Of a DNA stretch of 64,000 nt, positions 35,479 to 48,615 are shown piece by piece. This DNA comes from Ottelia alismoides (taxonomy: Eukaryota > Streptophyta > Magnoliopsida > Alismatales > Hydrocharitaceae). The notes beneath the pieces were generated by a model. It was given only the letters and a program-made list of their open reading frames with translations, had not been told where the DNA came from and made no database searches. The stretch spans positions 372,001 through 436,000 of the forward strand of contig JAZKJV010010536.1 in assembly GCA_037367405.1 (NCBI GenBank), written 5' to 3'. A program made the translations under genes and the position numbers. Each line of letters opens with the position of its first letter. Within the stretch, counting starts at the first letter, position 1.

Positions 35479-37343
35479 TCCTTTTATATTCTCACTCCTC
35501 CTTGTATATATTTTCTTTCCCTCCCTCCCCAGTGATTCGAATCACTCGCCCCAGCTCCATATCATTTCATTTTATGGCTATACTTAGGATGACCAAATCC
35601 TAAGTATAGGTGGGAGAGTGACCCGAGTCTCTTCACCATTCTCTGTATATTATCAATATCTCATCAGTTCTTACACTCACTCCTGTCATGTGCTTAGGCT
35701 GGCTAGAGCATAAGTATAGGGGGAACCGATGCCCATCATGTATATATACTCATCCATTTCCCCTCTTAACCTCGCCCGCCCCATTTTTTAACTTCTTCTA
35801 CACTTAGGTTGCCAGAGCCTAAGTATAGGGGGCGGAGCGACTTCTATACATTTTGTTATTTTAGCTCACCTACGCTTAGCACGAGCTGTATCTTTTTCCT
35901 CACTTTTCGTGTTGTGAGGACATAGCACATGCTAAGTATAGGGGGTGTGTATATATTACATATATACTTTATCCATAGCTCGTACATTCACGTATTTTTG
36001 TATATATTATGCACTAATTACCAGGTGGATAAAAAATGAATTTTTTTTAAACACATGTATGCTAGTATGTATATTATATAATATGTATAATACTTGTATA
36101 AAAAGTTGTATAATTCTTGTAAAAAAATACTCTTGTAAATTTTGTTGTAAAATAGGAGCTACAAAAAAACAAAAAATAGGCTTCTTATTTAGTCTTGCAT
36201 ATCATCCATGCATTCAATAAAAAAATTCTTTGATTTCATTCATCTACATAGCATGGCATCTGCATCTCATCTGCATATTTAACATATGCAATGTGGAAAG
36301 CTAGTGGGTTCTGAACCAAGTTATGAATTGATGTCGATGAAAGATTTGATTTGACTTAATCTACCTAATTTCAGAGGAACCTTATAGGAACTGAAGTTAA
36401 GATTTTTCAGTTCGAGTGACTTGATTGGTCTAAGTAGAATATCTCGTACACACGCATGATTCTTTTAGAAAGTGACCTAATTTGGATAAACACCATGCAC
36501 GTAGCTCTTCATTAATGATGCAGCGAGGAGGTAGAATCCTTTGGTTTGGAGTAGCACACAGGTGGAAACATCCATCCTCGTCTAGGGAGGGTAGTGCATC
36601 TCGACCTAGTCTGGTATTGTTGACGTCTAAGGACGGGATGGTGTGGGTTGCAATAAAGCTTTAAAAGAGGAATAGTCTACTGGCTCAAGAAGAAAACCTC
36701 CTTATGTACATGCTGCACGTTGTATATATGTCAAAAAAAGAAGAGAGAACTCCAAAAAAAAGTGGGCAGGCCTGATTGAAAATAAAATGCCTGTCGGAGT
36801 TTGTATATTTGCAAGGCATATGCTTCAAAGCCTCATACCATAAAAGCCTACAGCTGGATGAATTGTCTACACTGGTCAAGCATCCTAGGATAGGTAGCTA
36901 CACTGGCTACCATCCATTCTTCTCTCCACCCCCTCTTCTTGAGTTGGCCGCACTTGAACTTATAAGCGAATACTCCGCTCCTCTAGGAAAGAGTTACTGG
37001 ATAAGGGAATTAGATTTACCATGTTAGAGGAGGTTGTTTCTTTGCCATTTCTGATGTGGAGAGCTATATTTCACTTACACAGTACAAGTAAGAATCATAG
37101 TCATCGGAAATTTGTGTATGAGGATTTGTTCTAACCTGACTGTTGAGGCATGTTGAATAGAAGACTTGTGGAACTTAAAGTATGTTAGGTCTTAAATACA
37201 TATCCCAATAATATTCCGTGACATTATTAATCCAAAGGTTGAGTCAAGCTTTATTTTCACTTTTTGTTCATGACCTTGGTATGTAACCAAAAATCATTTC
37301 ACTTTTGCATTTCATTTTTAGTTGCTCGGGGATGAGCAAGGTT
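35479..37343 (+). mobile_element. E3 3' non-coding region
   Basis: No supported ORF. It is homologous (inverted) to E2 14974-16990, including the segment ending GGCTCAAGAAGAAAACC near 36681. It contains the hairpin array, then an AT-rich stretch with TTGTAAA/TTGTATA words (36040-36160). Confidence 0.65.
35578..35946 (+). repeat. E3 array of polypurine-tract-bearing hairpins
   Basis: Four units sit at about 35578-35611, 35691-35723, 35799-35833 and 35872-35946 (long loop); the first three start about 110 bp apart. Each pairs a CTTAGG-type left arm with CCTAAGTATAG, and the right arm runs into GGGGG (GGTGGG in the first). It mirrors the E2 array in structure but not in spacing. Confidence 0.78.
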
Positions 37344-37357
37344 TAAGTATAAAGGGG
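37344..37357 (+). promoter_or_regulatory. E3 polypurine tract
   Basis: AAGTATAAAGGGG immediately before the 3' LTR, which starts TGATGACT at 37359. Close in sequence to the E2 tract. Confidence 0.75.
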
Positions 37358-37358
37358 T

Positions 37359-40300
37359 TGATGACTCTGTGATTCATCACTCTAAAAGTTAAAAATATAG
37401 CTTTGTTCCCAAATAATTAGCGATATTTTTCCATCTATATTGCATAATTAGCATTCATCCGTGCATAAATAATATCTGCATTTTAGCATTCATATTTGCA
37501 TTAAATAAGAAGCCCAATTCACTTGAAAAATCACCTGTAAATACCATATTTGTATCTATTTTATACTAACTCCAAATCCAATAAAATCAACTCTATAGTG
37601 TATATATTACTAACATTAATTATGGAAAAATATCAGAAAATACTAACTTGTAAAATTGACCAATAAAACCCAAGTCCAAGTTTAAGACTATGAAGCTTAA
37701 AATGTGCATATCTTTCTCATACAGTGTCCGATTTAGGTCTAATCACTTTTAAAGTAATATACATTCAAAGACCTTTAATACAAGATTAATTTCATAAAAA
37801 TCGGAGATTGTATGTGAAACTTTGGTTGTTGACCCCTATTGTATATTGTACTTATTGATATTTTCACCCTTGTATTTTATCCCTTCATTTGACCTCGTCT
37901 CCGTTTTTGGTCAAATGAAACTTGTAGATGTCATCGAGATCTACAACTTTCATGTTTTGAGATTTTCCAAATTTGGACATATTGACCCTCTTTTGCAAGG
38001 TTTTATATCTGAATAATCTGATTGGGCCACGTGGCTTTTTCTGGTTGAGCCACGTGGCCGCTTCTCATATCTCCACTCGCCCTCCATTTCCCACCATTTG
38101 ATTGCTTCTGGAGAGTTAATCTCCGCCACTGGCTCCCTCCTCTGATATCAACCATCTGATCATCCTTCAGATCACATCTGAGCCGCTCACCCCCACTCAT
38201 CTCTCCTTGTGCCAAGTGTCACACTTCCAGCCACACGATCATCTCCAAGATGCTTCTATCCCAGCCGCACGCTACCACTTCATTATCGATCATCCGATCC
38301 ACTCCCCTACGCCATCTCCTTCGTCCTCTCCTGCCATCCTTTGAGCTCGAAACGTGGTGCTTCTTATGCCCTTCGATCCTCCATCCATCAACCTATCTGG
38401 GCCTCTCATTAGCACCTTCCTCGTAGCCGTTGGATCACGAGATCCAACGACCATGGGACCTTCTTCCTCCTCCGTTCGCCCCACACCCACGTTCTCTACC
38501 TTGCGCATGGCCTTCCCCCTTTTCATTTCCCCTGCCTCTTCCGCCACCTTCTCCACTCACCAACAACCCATGTTGAAGTATCATCTTCCATCACCCTCGC
38601 ATGAGCTTACGTTCGCCATAATGTCCCCCCTCTTGCTCCATATTCCCCATGCAATCCACTCTTTCCGCCACCGGAACCCAAGTTCCCCCTTTCAATACCC
38701 TCCCTCTGCCACCAATGAAGATGATTTGCCACTAAGAAAACCAGTCCACCGAGCTCTGATCTTGCCTCGGTGACAGCGAGAGCGAGAGTCATGTGAGCGA
38801 CGATCGTGCGGCTTACCGGCTTGATCCAAGGGAGTCTCATCCCTTGTCGCAGCTCCATTGTAAGTTGTTAAAGCTCTGGTCAGCCAAAACATCAAGCGAC
38901 GATAAAGGAACATCACCAGTGCTCCTCCTCAGGCACCCCTTTGAGGTATACTCCTTTCCCTTTTCTCTCTTTCTTCCCTTCTTCTTCATCTTCTTTATCC
39001 TTCCTCTTTCTTCCTTCTTCCCATTGGTCCACTTTCATCTCCACCGGACCTTTCCATCTTCACGCCTACACCTCGCGCCACTAGCTACATTTTCGCCTTC
39101 ACGCGCTCCACCTCGGAGCACCATCGTCAGCACCCCCTCCCCCTCGTTCTAGTTTGCGGGGTTATCTACCCCTCCGTCATCGATAGGGCCTTCTTCGAAC
39201 ATCCACCATCATCGGCCTCGTCTCCAGCATCTCGCGGAGGAGCTCCGTTCATCTCCTGCTACAACACTGGTCGTGTGTCGATCGGTCTTCGACCAGTTGA
39301 CCCCATCATGCTCTGTCGTACCTCGCCGCCCTCAGCCAAGACCGTTGCGCGCAGTATAGGCACCGCTCGATTTTCATCAAGCGACCCAGACTTGATCAGG
39401 TCGTTCCCAGCCGAGCCTTTCCCTCCTTCCTCAGCTTTGGGGTCGAGCGAAGCGCCACTGACCGCCACATGCAGGTCCATCCAGAAGCAGTCGTCAAACC
39501 AGCCATGCGCGTGACCTGCACGTGCGAAGGTGGAAAATTGTGCCCGTGTCCTTGGGAGTTCTGGGAATTATGAAGATACCCCCGCCTCTAAAGGTCACAC
39601 ATCAGTCACGTGTGCCAGTAGAAAACTTACGCTCAAGCCCCCGCAGATTCATCATATTGCGCAAGAGTCCAATCTTCCAGAAGGCACGTGCAACGTAACC
39701 CCCATCCTAGTCATTTACATCCAAGCCCTCATCAGTTTAAGTAATTGCACTTTAGTCCTGTCAGCATATTTATTTTTAATCAATTTTATTTTCCGTATTA
39801 CATCTATACCCTTGTGTTTGCATATTTATTTAAAATTCATTTAGCATCATTTTGCCATTCCAAAAGTTGCATACTGTAGACAAACTCATATTTTATCACT
39901 GTGAATATTGATTATATTTTTATGAGCAATGGTTTATTTAATATAATTATTTTTACGGAAAATAGCATATTTTGCCCACTGTTTGCTATTAATTGATTAT
40001 TAAATTATTTATTGCTCCGTAAATTACCAAAAATTCACAGTAGATAGAGTTTGAGTAGTTCTACTTTCCCAAAAATCACATCATTTTCACGCATAACGAG
40101 GTCTAAATAAATTAATTGGTATTTCACTTAATTGATTTTTAATAAGTCAAAAGTTAATTATTTTCGAGGTTTAGTAATTTTCCTAGATCCATCTCAAATA
40201 AAAGTATCTAGGATATTTTTTATCTATGAAAATAATTTAATTTGGTATTTATTAAAATTAAAATTGTGAAAACCACCCTACATTCATATTTAATTCATAG

Positions 40301-40713
40301 TTAATTCATATAGAGTCGATAAATTCCAAAAAAATAGGGTAGCTTCATTTCATCATACTTAACATTCTGGCCAAGTTTGAGAATTTTTGGACTTAGTTTG
40401 ATTATATTCACATTTTAACCCTCGAATTTGTCCAGGATTGCATTGCATTCTTATTTGCATCAAAAAATAACAAAAAAACATTCTCCTGAAAACCTGACAT
40501 CTAGATCGACTTTAAATAAACCTAAGGAAAAAGCTACCTCCTTGAGTTCAACCTTGGACTTGCCCAAGTAAAATAAAAATTTGCCACTTGTGTTTAATTG
40601 ATAAATTAATTAAAGTGGTTTTTGATAAATCCGATTTTTGCTCTACTACAACGAACACATCACACTTAATCGTTAATCTGGTTGAACTAAGAAGGGTAAT
40701 TTAGGGTTTTTCA
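37359..40713 (+). repeat. E3 3' LTR (3.36 kb)
   Basis: Matches 28316-31618 over its length. It includes one extra segment near 40120-40160 (ACTTAATTGATTTTTAATAAG) absent from the 5' copy. Ends GGGTTTTTCA. The CGTTGGATC palindrome lies at 38428-38449. Confidence 0.87.
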
Positions 40714-40718
40714 GTGGG

Positions 40719-42819
40719 CTCAACCAGATGCAAGCTAGGATTAGCAACTTCTCCCAGACTGCCCATGAATCCATCCATGAAGCCTAGGAGCAATTCACTA
40801 ATATGCAAGAGAAGTGCCCCTGCCATGAGATACTAAGGACTAGCTTGGTACAACACTTCTTCGGGGCCTGAATATCAAAAGCTAAAGATTAGTTGACGTG
40901 ATCGATGGTTGATCCCACTTTAACAAGGATGAATATATAGTCTGACAATTTTTTTAAGAAATGGTCGAGGGAGAGGTCACCCTCTCTTCATCTTGTGCTT
41001 ATCAAAGATAGCCCTAAGTCCTCCAAAAGCCTGTACACATGGCAACATCTCGTGAGGCAGAGAGAGATGAAATCTCCCACCTCAACATCATTGGGGGCCA
41101 TCTCTCAAAGTTTTATAACATCGAGAAACGATCACAGGATCTGGAAAAACTCGTTGTGATAAAACAAAAAACCCAAAACCTGGACAAATTGGATCAGATC
41201 ACCAAGCAACTAGAGTTGCTAGTGAGTACCATCAGTGCCTGTCAATCTACGACTCCACTGCCTGAGACTCCTGCAGAGAAGAAAGATGATCCGACACCGC
41301 GACATCAACCTCATTCGAGTCAGCAGCAACCAACCAATGTGTATATTTCGTGAAGACTCCCGACCAGGAACTACATCAGCAGTTGGTTGTTTACCAACCA
41401 AAGCCCCTGTCTTCCTATGATTCATTCTCTACTCCCCCACCTTTCATTCAAGAGGTGAATGGAGTATGGTCGAACGACATGCAACTGACCTGTCCAGGAA
41501 GACCTCAACAGGGCCAGCCTACAAACTCACAACCATTCCCTTAGCATCAAGGAGGGAGATTTGCCCAGCCTCAGCCTCAGTATCAGCATCACCCGTCTCC
41601 ACAGTACTACCGGTCTCTACAATTCAAGAATAATTGAAAACGGTCGTTGCAATAACTATAGTTGTCGTACAGTCAGCACCAGTCATACCACCAGTATGCG
41701 GTTGTACCTCAACAACAGTATCCTCCTCCTCCATACCAGCATCAGTATCAGCTTCCTCCACATTAATAGTATCATCAGCAACACTCTTCTCATCCTCTTC
41801 ACCATTAGCCACAGTGTGGACCGCACGTTGAACTTCCCAATGCAGTTTTGTTGAAGCCAAGCCTCGATTGTCTGGCCTAGTTAGTAAGTGGACTAGCAGA
41901 GTCGACATAGAAGATGGCGGCCACGAAAACTCCAATCTCGATCGAGGTCAAAGCCAACCCCAATGATTTTAAGTGTAAAGAGTATGTAGAATGTGAAGTC
42001 CCATTTATGCCTATAGAGTCGAATGATAGTGATTTTGTTTTGTCTAATGATGTTATTCTTAAGAGCGATAGGACCTTGCCTCCTCTACCACTATCAAGAG
42101 GAAGAATGAAGCTTCATCTAGTGAATCATCATTTTCTGCATCAATCGTGCCAGCTACAGGTTTGGGTGAGGAAAAAGAATAAGGAGGAGCCATGTCAGCT
42201 ACCAGCCACCATCATCTCCAACAAAAAGAACAAAAAATTCAGAAAAAAGGAAAAGACCAAAAAGATGATCGCAGTCGAAGTGAAGATGCACCAGCCTTGG
42301 AGGAGCAACCACCAGCAGCTGATCTGGAACTAGCCGACGGAGCGAAGTTCGTCATTTTTGGATGTCCATCAGCAGCAACAGTACCATCAGCTCTAGATTG
42401 TACACCTTTTTGTAGGCCGGTTATACAAAATGTTGTGGATAAGAATTTTGATGTACATAAGAATAGTATTTCTGATTTCAACCCTATAAATATTCCTTTT
42501 CCTGTTGCAATTGAAAAATCCAAAAAAACTGCAAAATGAAAAACTTCATTATCTGATCGAAATGTTGTGGATATTCTTGCAAAATTGACTATCAAATTGC
42601 CTTTGCTACAAGCCATGGAATACATGCTCATTGTGAAGAAGGGACTGAAAGAGGCATGTACAAACATGCATCGATCAGACCATAACAGCAAACGCCAATG
42701 AGTTGAGAAGCATGTCCTCACCATGGCCACAGTTGCAGCCATCAACAATCTCAAGGAGGAGAAGCATCACAAAGGAGCACCTTTGATCAGATACAAGATC
42801 TTTGACCAAAATAAACAAT
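40719..42819 (+). pseudogene. Element A gag, second part, into the pre-protease region
   Basis: Continues the gag after E3: ISNFSQTAHESIHEA, a stop, then EQFTNMQEKCPCHE (about 40740-40830), parallel to E2 EEFLEAWDRFRELINRCH. Next are a Leu/Lys coiled-coil-like segment with KLDQITKQLELLVSTI (41190-41240), a Pro/Gln-rich segment with IQEVNGVW (about 41440-41465), and SIEVKANPNDFKCKEY to VILKSDRTLP (41930-42080), equivalent to the E2 LRSGR block. A pre-protease segment follows (VVDILAKLTIKLPLLQAM, about 42563-42616; NNLKEEKHHKGAPLI, about 42748-42792). Many stops and shifts. It ends where LTR B begins; no A protease or RT is seen. Confidence 0.7.
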
Positions 42820-44909
42820 TGATATGTTGTATATAATTAAGGTTAATATTGTACATTAAATTCTTAGTAAAAGTCATATGTTATTTGTGTACAAATTCAC
42901 ATGTATATTGACCTTAACTTACCTATTTTTAACTAATTCACACTAACTCCAAATCAAATAAAAATCAACTCCATTATGTCATCACTAACATCGATAAAAG
43001 GAAAATACTAGCTTGTATATATAATAAATAAAACCAAATCATAGTTTGAGATCAAAAAGTCGTAAAGATAAATGTCTCTCGCATGCAATCTCTTATGATC
43101 ACGTATTTGCTTTGGAATTAATATACATTCAAACACCTATAAATAAAGACTAAATTCAAAAGAATCGTTGTTCATATGTGAAATCTGGGTTTTGGGTACA
43201 CATTGTATATTATACATATTTACTAACTTTGACTTATGTATATAATTAACTCTTTTTAATTTATTTATTTTCATTTGCTTTCTTTGCTTCGTGTTTTAAT
43301 AAACTATGTAAAAATATAATTTCAAAACACTGAGAAAATCAAAGAAAAGAGTTGTTTGAGTCTCTATACATTGTATGTATATAAGTCTCTTTTATTTCAT
43401 TTATTTATTCTCTTGATTATTAAAAGTACTAAAAATTAGATTAATGTATAAACATTTTTATTCTTTTTAATTTTTTTTGAATTTTATCTTAATTAAAAAT
43501 CCTAAAAATACAAAAAATGTATAAAATATGGTATTTAATATACATTAAATACCACAAACGAACCATTTTATACAAATGATGTCTTTTGATTTTGATCCCT
43601 TCATGAAAGTTAATGATCTAATCGAGACAAACAAATTTTATGAAGAAAACTTTTTGATTTGAGGGTGTTTCTTATTTTATTTGAATTTTTCTTTGGTTTT
43701 ATTTTCTGAATTTTATGGAGGCGACATGTGGCCACTCCGGAAGCCGCCACGCATCGCTCCCACTTATTCCAGGCACCCCTTGTCACTGTCGTTAGATCAG
43801 TTGAGACCCAACGGCTCTGATTCTCTCTTATTCCCTTTTCCTTTTTCTTTTTTCCTCTCGCCATGTGGCTCTCTCTCTCCGCCCTTCAATTTGGAGCCAC
43901 TAGAGTGTGGAGACTTTGTCTCCCACCTCCGATTCCTCCGCCTTCACCTCTCTAGCCTCGCACATACCACCTGGCATGACGTAACCCTCCTATCCCTCGT
44001 CGCTCATCTCCTTCGAGACCCACGTGAACCCTAATAACCTCATCGCATCAAACCCCAAGTGTTGTCGCCCATCGAAACCCATCCACTAACTGAGAGAATC
44101 AGACCCCAAGATCCATCATCCACCTCAGTGACAACGGGTTGAGCGCTACGTTGAGCGATGATCTAGTTTGATCATGCGAGATCTATGGCCTTCCACCCTT
44201 GTTGTAGCTGCTCTATCGCTGCTTGAGCTCAACTTCGATCGAAGTCTAGAGCGAAGATCGGTGCTTTACCTTGAGCTTCATCCCCATGTTATCCTTCATC
44301 CACATGTAGCTTGTTCCCTCTTCCTCCTCTCTTCTTCCTTCCTTCTTCTCCTTATGTTCCTCTTCTTTTGATTTCTCCCAAATCACAACATCCCTGATCA
44401 ATCTCATGTTTCTATCATGACTCATCGCCTCCTCGACCACATCTCCTCCTAGTACATGAGAAGATCCATCTGTCCACCACCTTCTTTGTAATACCTCCAT
44501 CCATATCCTTCTCAGTCACTCATCAATTGGTAGAGCTTTGGCTCAAGCACATCACCTTCTCCCTCCATGGAATACCCACATTTCCAATCCAAATCGATTA
44601 CCCTTCTTCTTAGCACCTTCGTGACCCTTCTCAGTACTCTCTATCTCCAGCTTTCCTAATAGAACACCTGAAATCAACCTCCCACTTCGACATAGCCCCC
44701 TCTTCTCTGCCATATCTTGCACTGATGATTCATCTCTTATCTAGCATAGATCGGAGCTACATGTCCTTCATTATCTCCATAGAGTCTTAGGATCTCCACC
44801 ACAACTCCCTCTTTCACTTCGTGTTTGTATGCTAACACCTATAGGGGGCCAAAGAAGATGGACCCTCTTTAGAGCTCATCTCGACTTTGAAGCTTTACTT
44901 AGTGGCTGC
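42820..44909 (+). repeat. LTR B, first part (plus strand, E3-related)
   Basis: AT-rich 42820-43700 aligns with E3 LTR 28480-28810: CTAACTCCAAATC, the ACTAGCTTGTA/ACTAACTTGTA block, TAATATACATTCAAA, ATGTGAAATCTGGGTT, TTGTATATTATAC. The GC-rich part follows, with the CGTTAGATC...GACCCAACG palindrome near 43791-43814. It is cut at 44909 by solo LTR D and resumes at 57806. The left edge TGATATGTTG at 42820 is a best guess; no matching target duplication was found. Confidence 0.6.
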
Positions 44910-45753
44910 TGATGAACAGGGATTTTGCGAGGGTCTAAAAATTATCCTCACTAAAAAGCAAAGACAAAAGTGTCACTGAGGCGACCACTCATGAAACCCT
45001 GATTCAATGAATAATTAACCCTCAAATAAATATATCAATGCAAATAGATGTGTAGAGTTAGAACTCATTATAACTCTATAACAAAGGTGTGTATAGGTGT
45101 AAGTATTGTGTATAGGTTGAAAACATGGAACAAACAGTAGATTGAGGCAAACGAATGCACAAATTTGTCTTTCTCTTCTTGTCTATGTGTCATTTTGGTG
45201 TGGGTTTTTAATTATCTAATTTTATGGATTTTAATTTTTATATTTTTTATATATTTTTTAATTTTTTGAATTTTATATTTTCTTTTTTTTTTTCAATTTT
45301 TAATTTCCTTTTTCTTTTTAATATAGTATATAAGAATATATATAATTATATATACAATGTAAAGTAATACAATTATAAATATTACTATAAATATGTAAAC
45401 ATTATATAATAATTTTTTTTGTGTTTTATACAAATTTTTACGGTATTTATGACTTTTAGCTAATTTTGCTAATTTTTATATATTTAAAAGTAAAAAATAT
45501 CCCAAAATAGGGATTAAATAAATTGGTCGAATTAATTTAGAGATAAAAAATAGCAAAAAGTGTCCAAAATTTTCCAAATCAATTTTAATGTATAATAAAT
45601 AATATAAAGGAAAATATAAAATAGAAATGAATATTTTTAGAGTTTTGAGGATTTTTTATATTTTTATAAAGGATTTTGGAGCTTTTTAATTTTTAAGCCT
45701 TTTCTTTTTCTTTTATTTTTGGGATTTTTGGTCTATAGACTCAAAATACAATA

Positions 45754-48615
45754 CAACAAAAATAAAGCCTTTTCCCACAATTTAGTAGGGTCGGCTACAT
45801 GGATTCTTCGCCTCGATTCAGATCTATCTTGTGTCAATCTCGTGCTTATATCCAAAAAACTAAGATCCCTTACTATAGTCTCTTTCCAACACTTCTTGGG
45901 TCGTCCTCGCCCTCTCTTAGCCGGCTCAACATGCCAACATCCGCATCTCCTAACTGGTGCGTCCGTTGATCTTCTTTGCAAATGACCAAACCATCTTAAG
46001 CGGTTTTCTCGCATCTTATCGTCGATCGAAGATACACCAATTTTCCTTCTGATTGCATCATTTTGAATCCGATCTTTATGGGTGTGTCCACACATCCACC
46101 TTAGCATTTTCATTTCTTTTACAACCATTCTCTACACATGTCTATGGCTCACAGGCCATCATTCAGATCCATATAGCATAGCCGGTCTCGCTGCTACTTT
46201 TTAAACTTTCCTTTAATTTTAAAGGAATTTTCTTATCGCAGAGAACAACAGAGGCTCCTCTCTGCTTTATCCAGCCTGCATTTATTCTATTAGTAACATC
46301 TCCATCAACATCCCATCCTGTTGCAAAATAGGCCCCAGATATCTAAAAGAATCTCTCTTCCGAATGTTATTTTCACCAATCTTCACCTCAATTCCTTCAT
46401 TGTTGCTTCCATCAAAGGTGCACTCCATATATTCCATCTTAGCCCTACTTACACGAAATCCTTTATTCTCTAATGCATGTCTCCAGACCTCAAGTTTCTC
46501 ATTTACTCCATCTGTAGTCTCGTCAACCAACACAATATCATCAGCAAATAATATACACCAAGGTAACTCATTTTGAATGTGAGTTGTCAACTCATCCATA
46601 ATCAAAGTAAAAAGAAATGGACTCAAAGCTGAACCTTGATGTCAACCAATGTTGATGTCAAAATAGTCAGTCTTCCCAGACGGGGTCCTTACACAAGATA
46701 AAGCCCTATCATACATGTCCTTTATGAGGTCAATGTATAGGACATGTACTTGTCTCTTCTCCAAAACTCTCCACAATATCTCTCGTGAGACAGAATCATA
46801 AGCCTTCTCCAAATCAATAAAGATGATATGGAGGTTCATCCTTTTAGCTCTATAAATCTCCATTGTTCTCCTCAATAAATGGATGGCTCCAATAGTTGAG
46901 CAACCTGGCATGAATCTGAATTGATTTCTTTTACTTTGGAAAACTTTCCTCGGCCTTCTTTCGATCACATGTTCCCAAATTTTCATAGTGTGACTCATTA
47001 GCTTGATACCTCTGTAATTTGAACAATTTGAATGTCTCCTTTATTCTTATAAAGAGGCACCACAATACTCCTCCTCCAATCTTCAGGCATTTTCTTGCTT
47101 TGCCAAATAACATCGAAAAGATTCGTAAGCCAAGTCAAACCACGCTCATCTAAAACTCTCCATACTTCTATAGGGATGTCATCCGGTCCTACACCTTTCC
47201 CAGGTCTCATAACCTTCAAAGCCTCCACTACTTCCTTTCTTTGTATTCACCTATATCTTGCACGATTCAAGTAACTTTCAATACTAGATTGATCACCCAA
47301 AGTGATCTCTCTATTTCCTTCCCCAATGAAAAGTTTATGGAAGTACTGCTCCAATCTAGTCTCTATGTCCTTCTGAGTAACAAGCACGTGACCTTCTTCG
47401 TCCTTAATGCATATCACTCGAGAAAGGTCTTTGTCTTTTGTTCTCTTGCTTTGGCTAACCTGAATATATCCTTCTGGCCCTCCTTAGAGTCGAGATTTTT
47501 TTTATAAAAAACTTCATAAGCTTTTGACTTAGCTTCGCTTACATCCTTCTTTGCCTCCTTCTTCGCTATTTTGTAGTTTGTGACGGTTTCCGTTGTTCTA
47601 TCCTTAGACATAGCTTTAAAGCATGCCCTTTTAATTTTTAGCTTCTATTGCACTCCTTCACTCCACCACCAAGCCTCCTTTTGACCTGGAGCTCCTCCCT
47701 TTAACTCGCCTAGTATCTCTCTAGCTACTTTTCGGATACAAGATGCTACTGCCTCCCACATCTCGTTTGCACTTCCGCTACAATCCCAAGATAAGTCTTC
47801 TAAAACCTTCTCCTTGAAGCTCGATTGCTTCAGCGGAAGAATCCACCATCTAGTCCTAGTGATCTTAGGAACCCTTCTTTTCTTTACCAGCCCTTTCATT
47901 TGCACATCCAAGACTAACAAGCGATGTTGGGTTGTCAAACTCTCTCCTGTGATTACTTTGCAGTCTTTACAACACAATCGATCTCTTCTCCTCAACGCAA
48001 AATTATATGTCTATGTTCTAGTTGGCTCACTCTTATAAGTAATTAAATGCTCCTCCCTCTTCTTGAAGAGAGTGTTTGATATGAAAAGATCATATGCCAT
48101 TACAAAATCCAGCATGACTTTTCCCTCTTCATTTCTATCTCCAAAACTATGTCCTCCATGAACACTAGCATACCCTGAAGCATCTTTTCCCACATGTCCA
48201 TTAAGATCTCCACCTATGCAAATCATCTCTCTTTGTGGGATTCCTTGTAAAATCTTATCTAGATCCTCCCAAAAAGCTCGTTTAGTCATTTCATCTAAAC
48301 CAATTTGTGGTGCATAAATTGAGATGATATTCAGAATTTCTTCTTCAAGCACCAATTTTAGTAAAATAAATCGATCCCTGAATCTTTGCACCTCAACCAC
48401 ACAATCCTTCAAATCCTTGTGAACAACCACTCCATCACCGTTTCTACCCTTGGTCCCTTATCTTTACATGAGTACCAAAGTTTAAAGCTCGTCTTCTCGA
48501 TCTCCCTTGCTTTCTCTCCAGCCCATTTAGTCTCCTGAAGACATAGTATATGAATCTTCCTTCTTTCCATCAGTTTTCCAATTAAAGGGCCAACATTACA
48601 ACTACCAATCCGCAA
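45754..48615 (-). pseudogene. RTE LINE endonuclease/reverse transcriptase pseudogene
   Basis: Target-primed retrotransposition protein. The apurinic-type endonuclease starts near 48615 (MRIGSCNVGPLIGK), with catalytic E in HILCLQETKW (about 48530), SIYAPQIGLDE, and GDLNGHVGKDASG (about 48195-48235). A linker follows with RTRWWILPLK (about 47830-47860). RT: KGVGPDDIPIEVWR (about 47155-47195), MPEDWRRSIVVPLYKNKGD (about 47035-47090), FRFMPGCSTIGAIHLLR, FIDLEKAYDSVSRE (about 46785-46825), and the catalytic ILFADDIVLVDE intact (about 46510-46550). C-terminal: [14 protein letters not shown] and [11 protein letters not shown] (about 45970-46110). Several stops and shifts break it. Confidence 0.87.

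Larger units (their letters stand above)
28316..40713 (+). mobile_element. E3: non-autonomous Athila-like LTR retrotransposon (12.4 kb)
   Basis: Plus strand, with LTRs 28316-31618 and 37359-40713, primer site 31621-31638, and polypurine tract just before the 3' LTR. Flanking pentamers GTCGG (28311-28315) and GTGGG (40714-40718) form a one-mismatch target duplication inside the gag of A. The 5.7 kb interior has a leader, an unrecognised ORF, a protease remnant, an acidic ORF and a long non-coding tail with a hairpin array. No RT, RNase H or integrase motif is visible in any frame. Its 3' non-coding tail is homologous to that of E2, suggesting mobilisation by Athila enzymes. Confidence 0.83.

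Noticed and set aside
35578..35946. CRISPR-like array
   Set aside because: Regular spacing and palindromic units superficially resemble one, but the units are diverged hairpins inside a plant retrotransposon, with no conserved repeat and no cas genes.
41624..41935. 103-codon minus-strand frame
   Set aside because: Antisense shadow of the Gln/Pro-rich gag segment of element A.
42239..42754. 171-codon minus-strand frame
   Set aside because: Antisense to the element A pre-protease region, which has the family-consistent reading on the plus strand.
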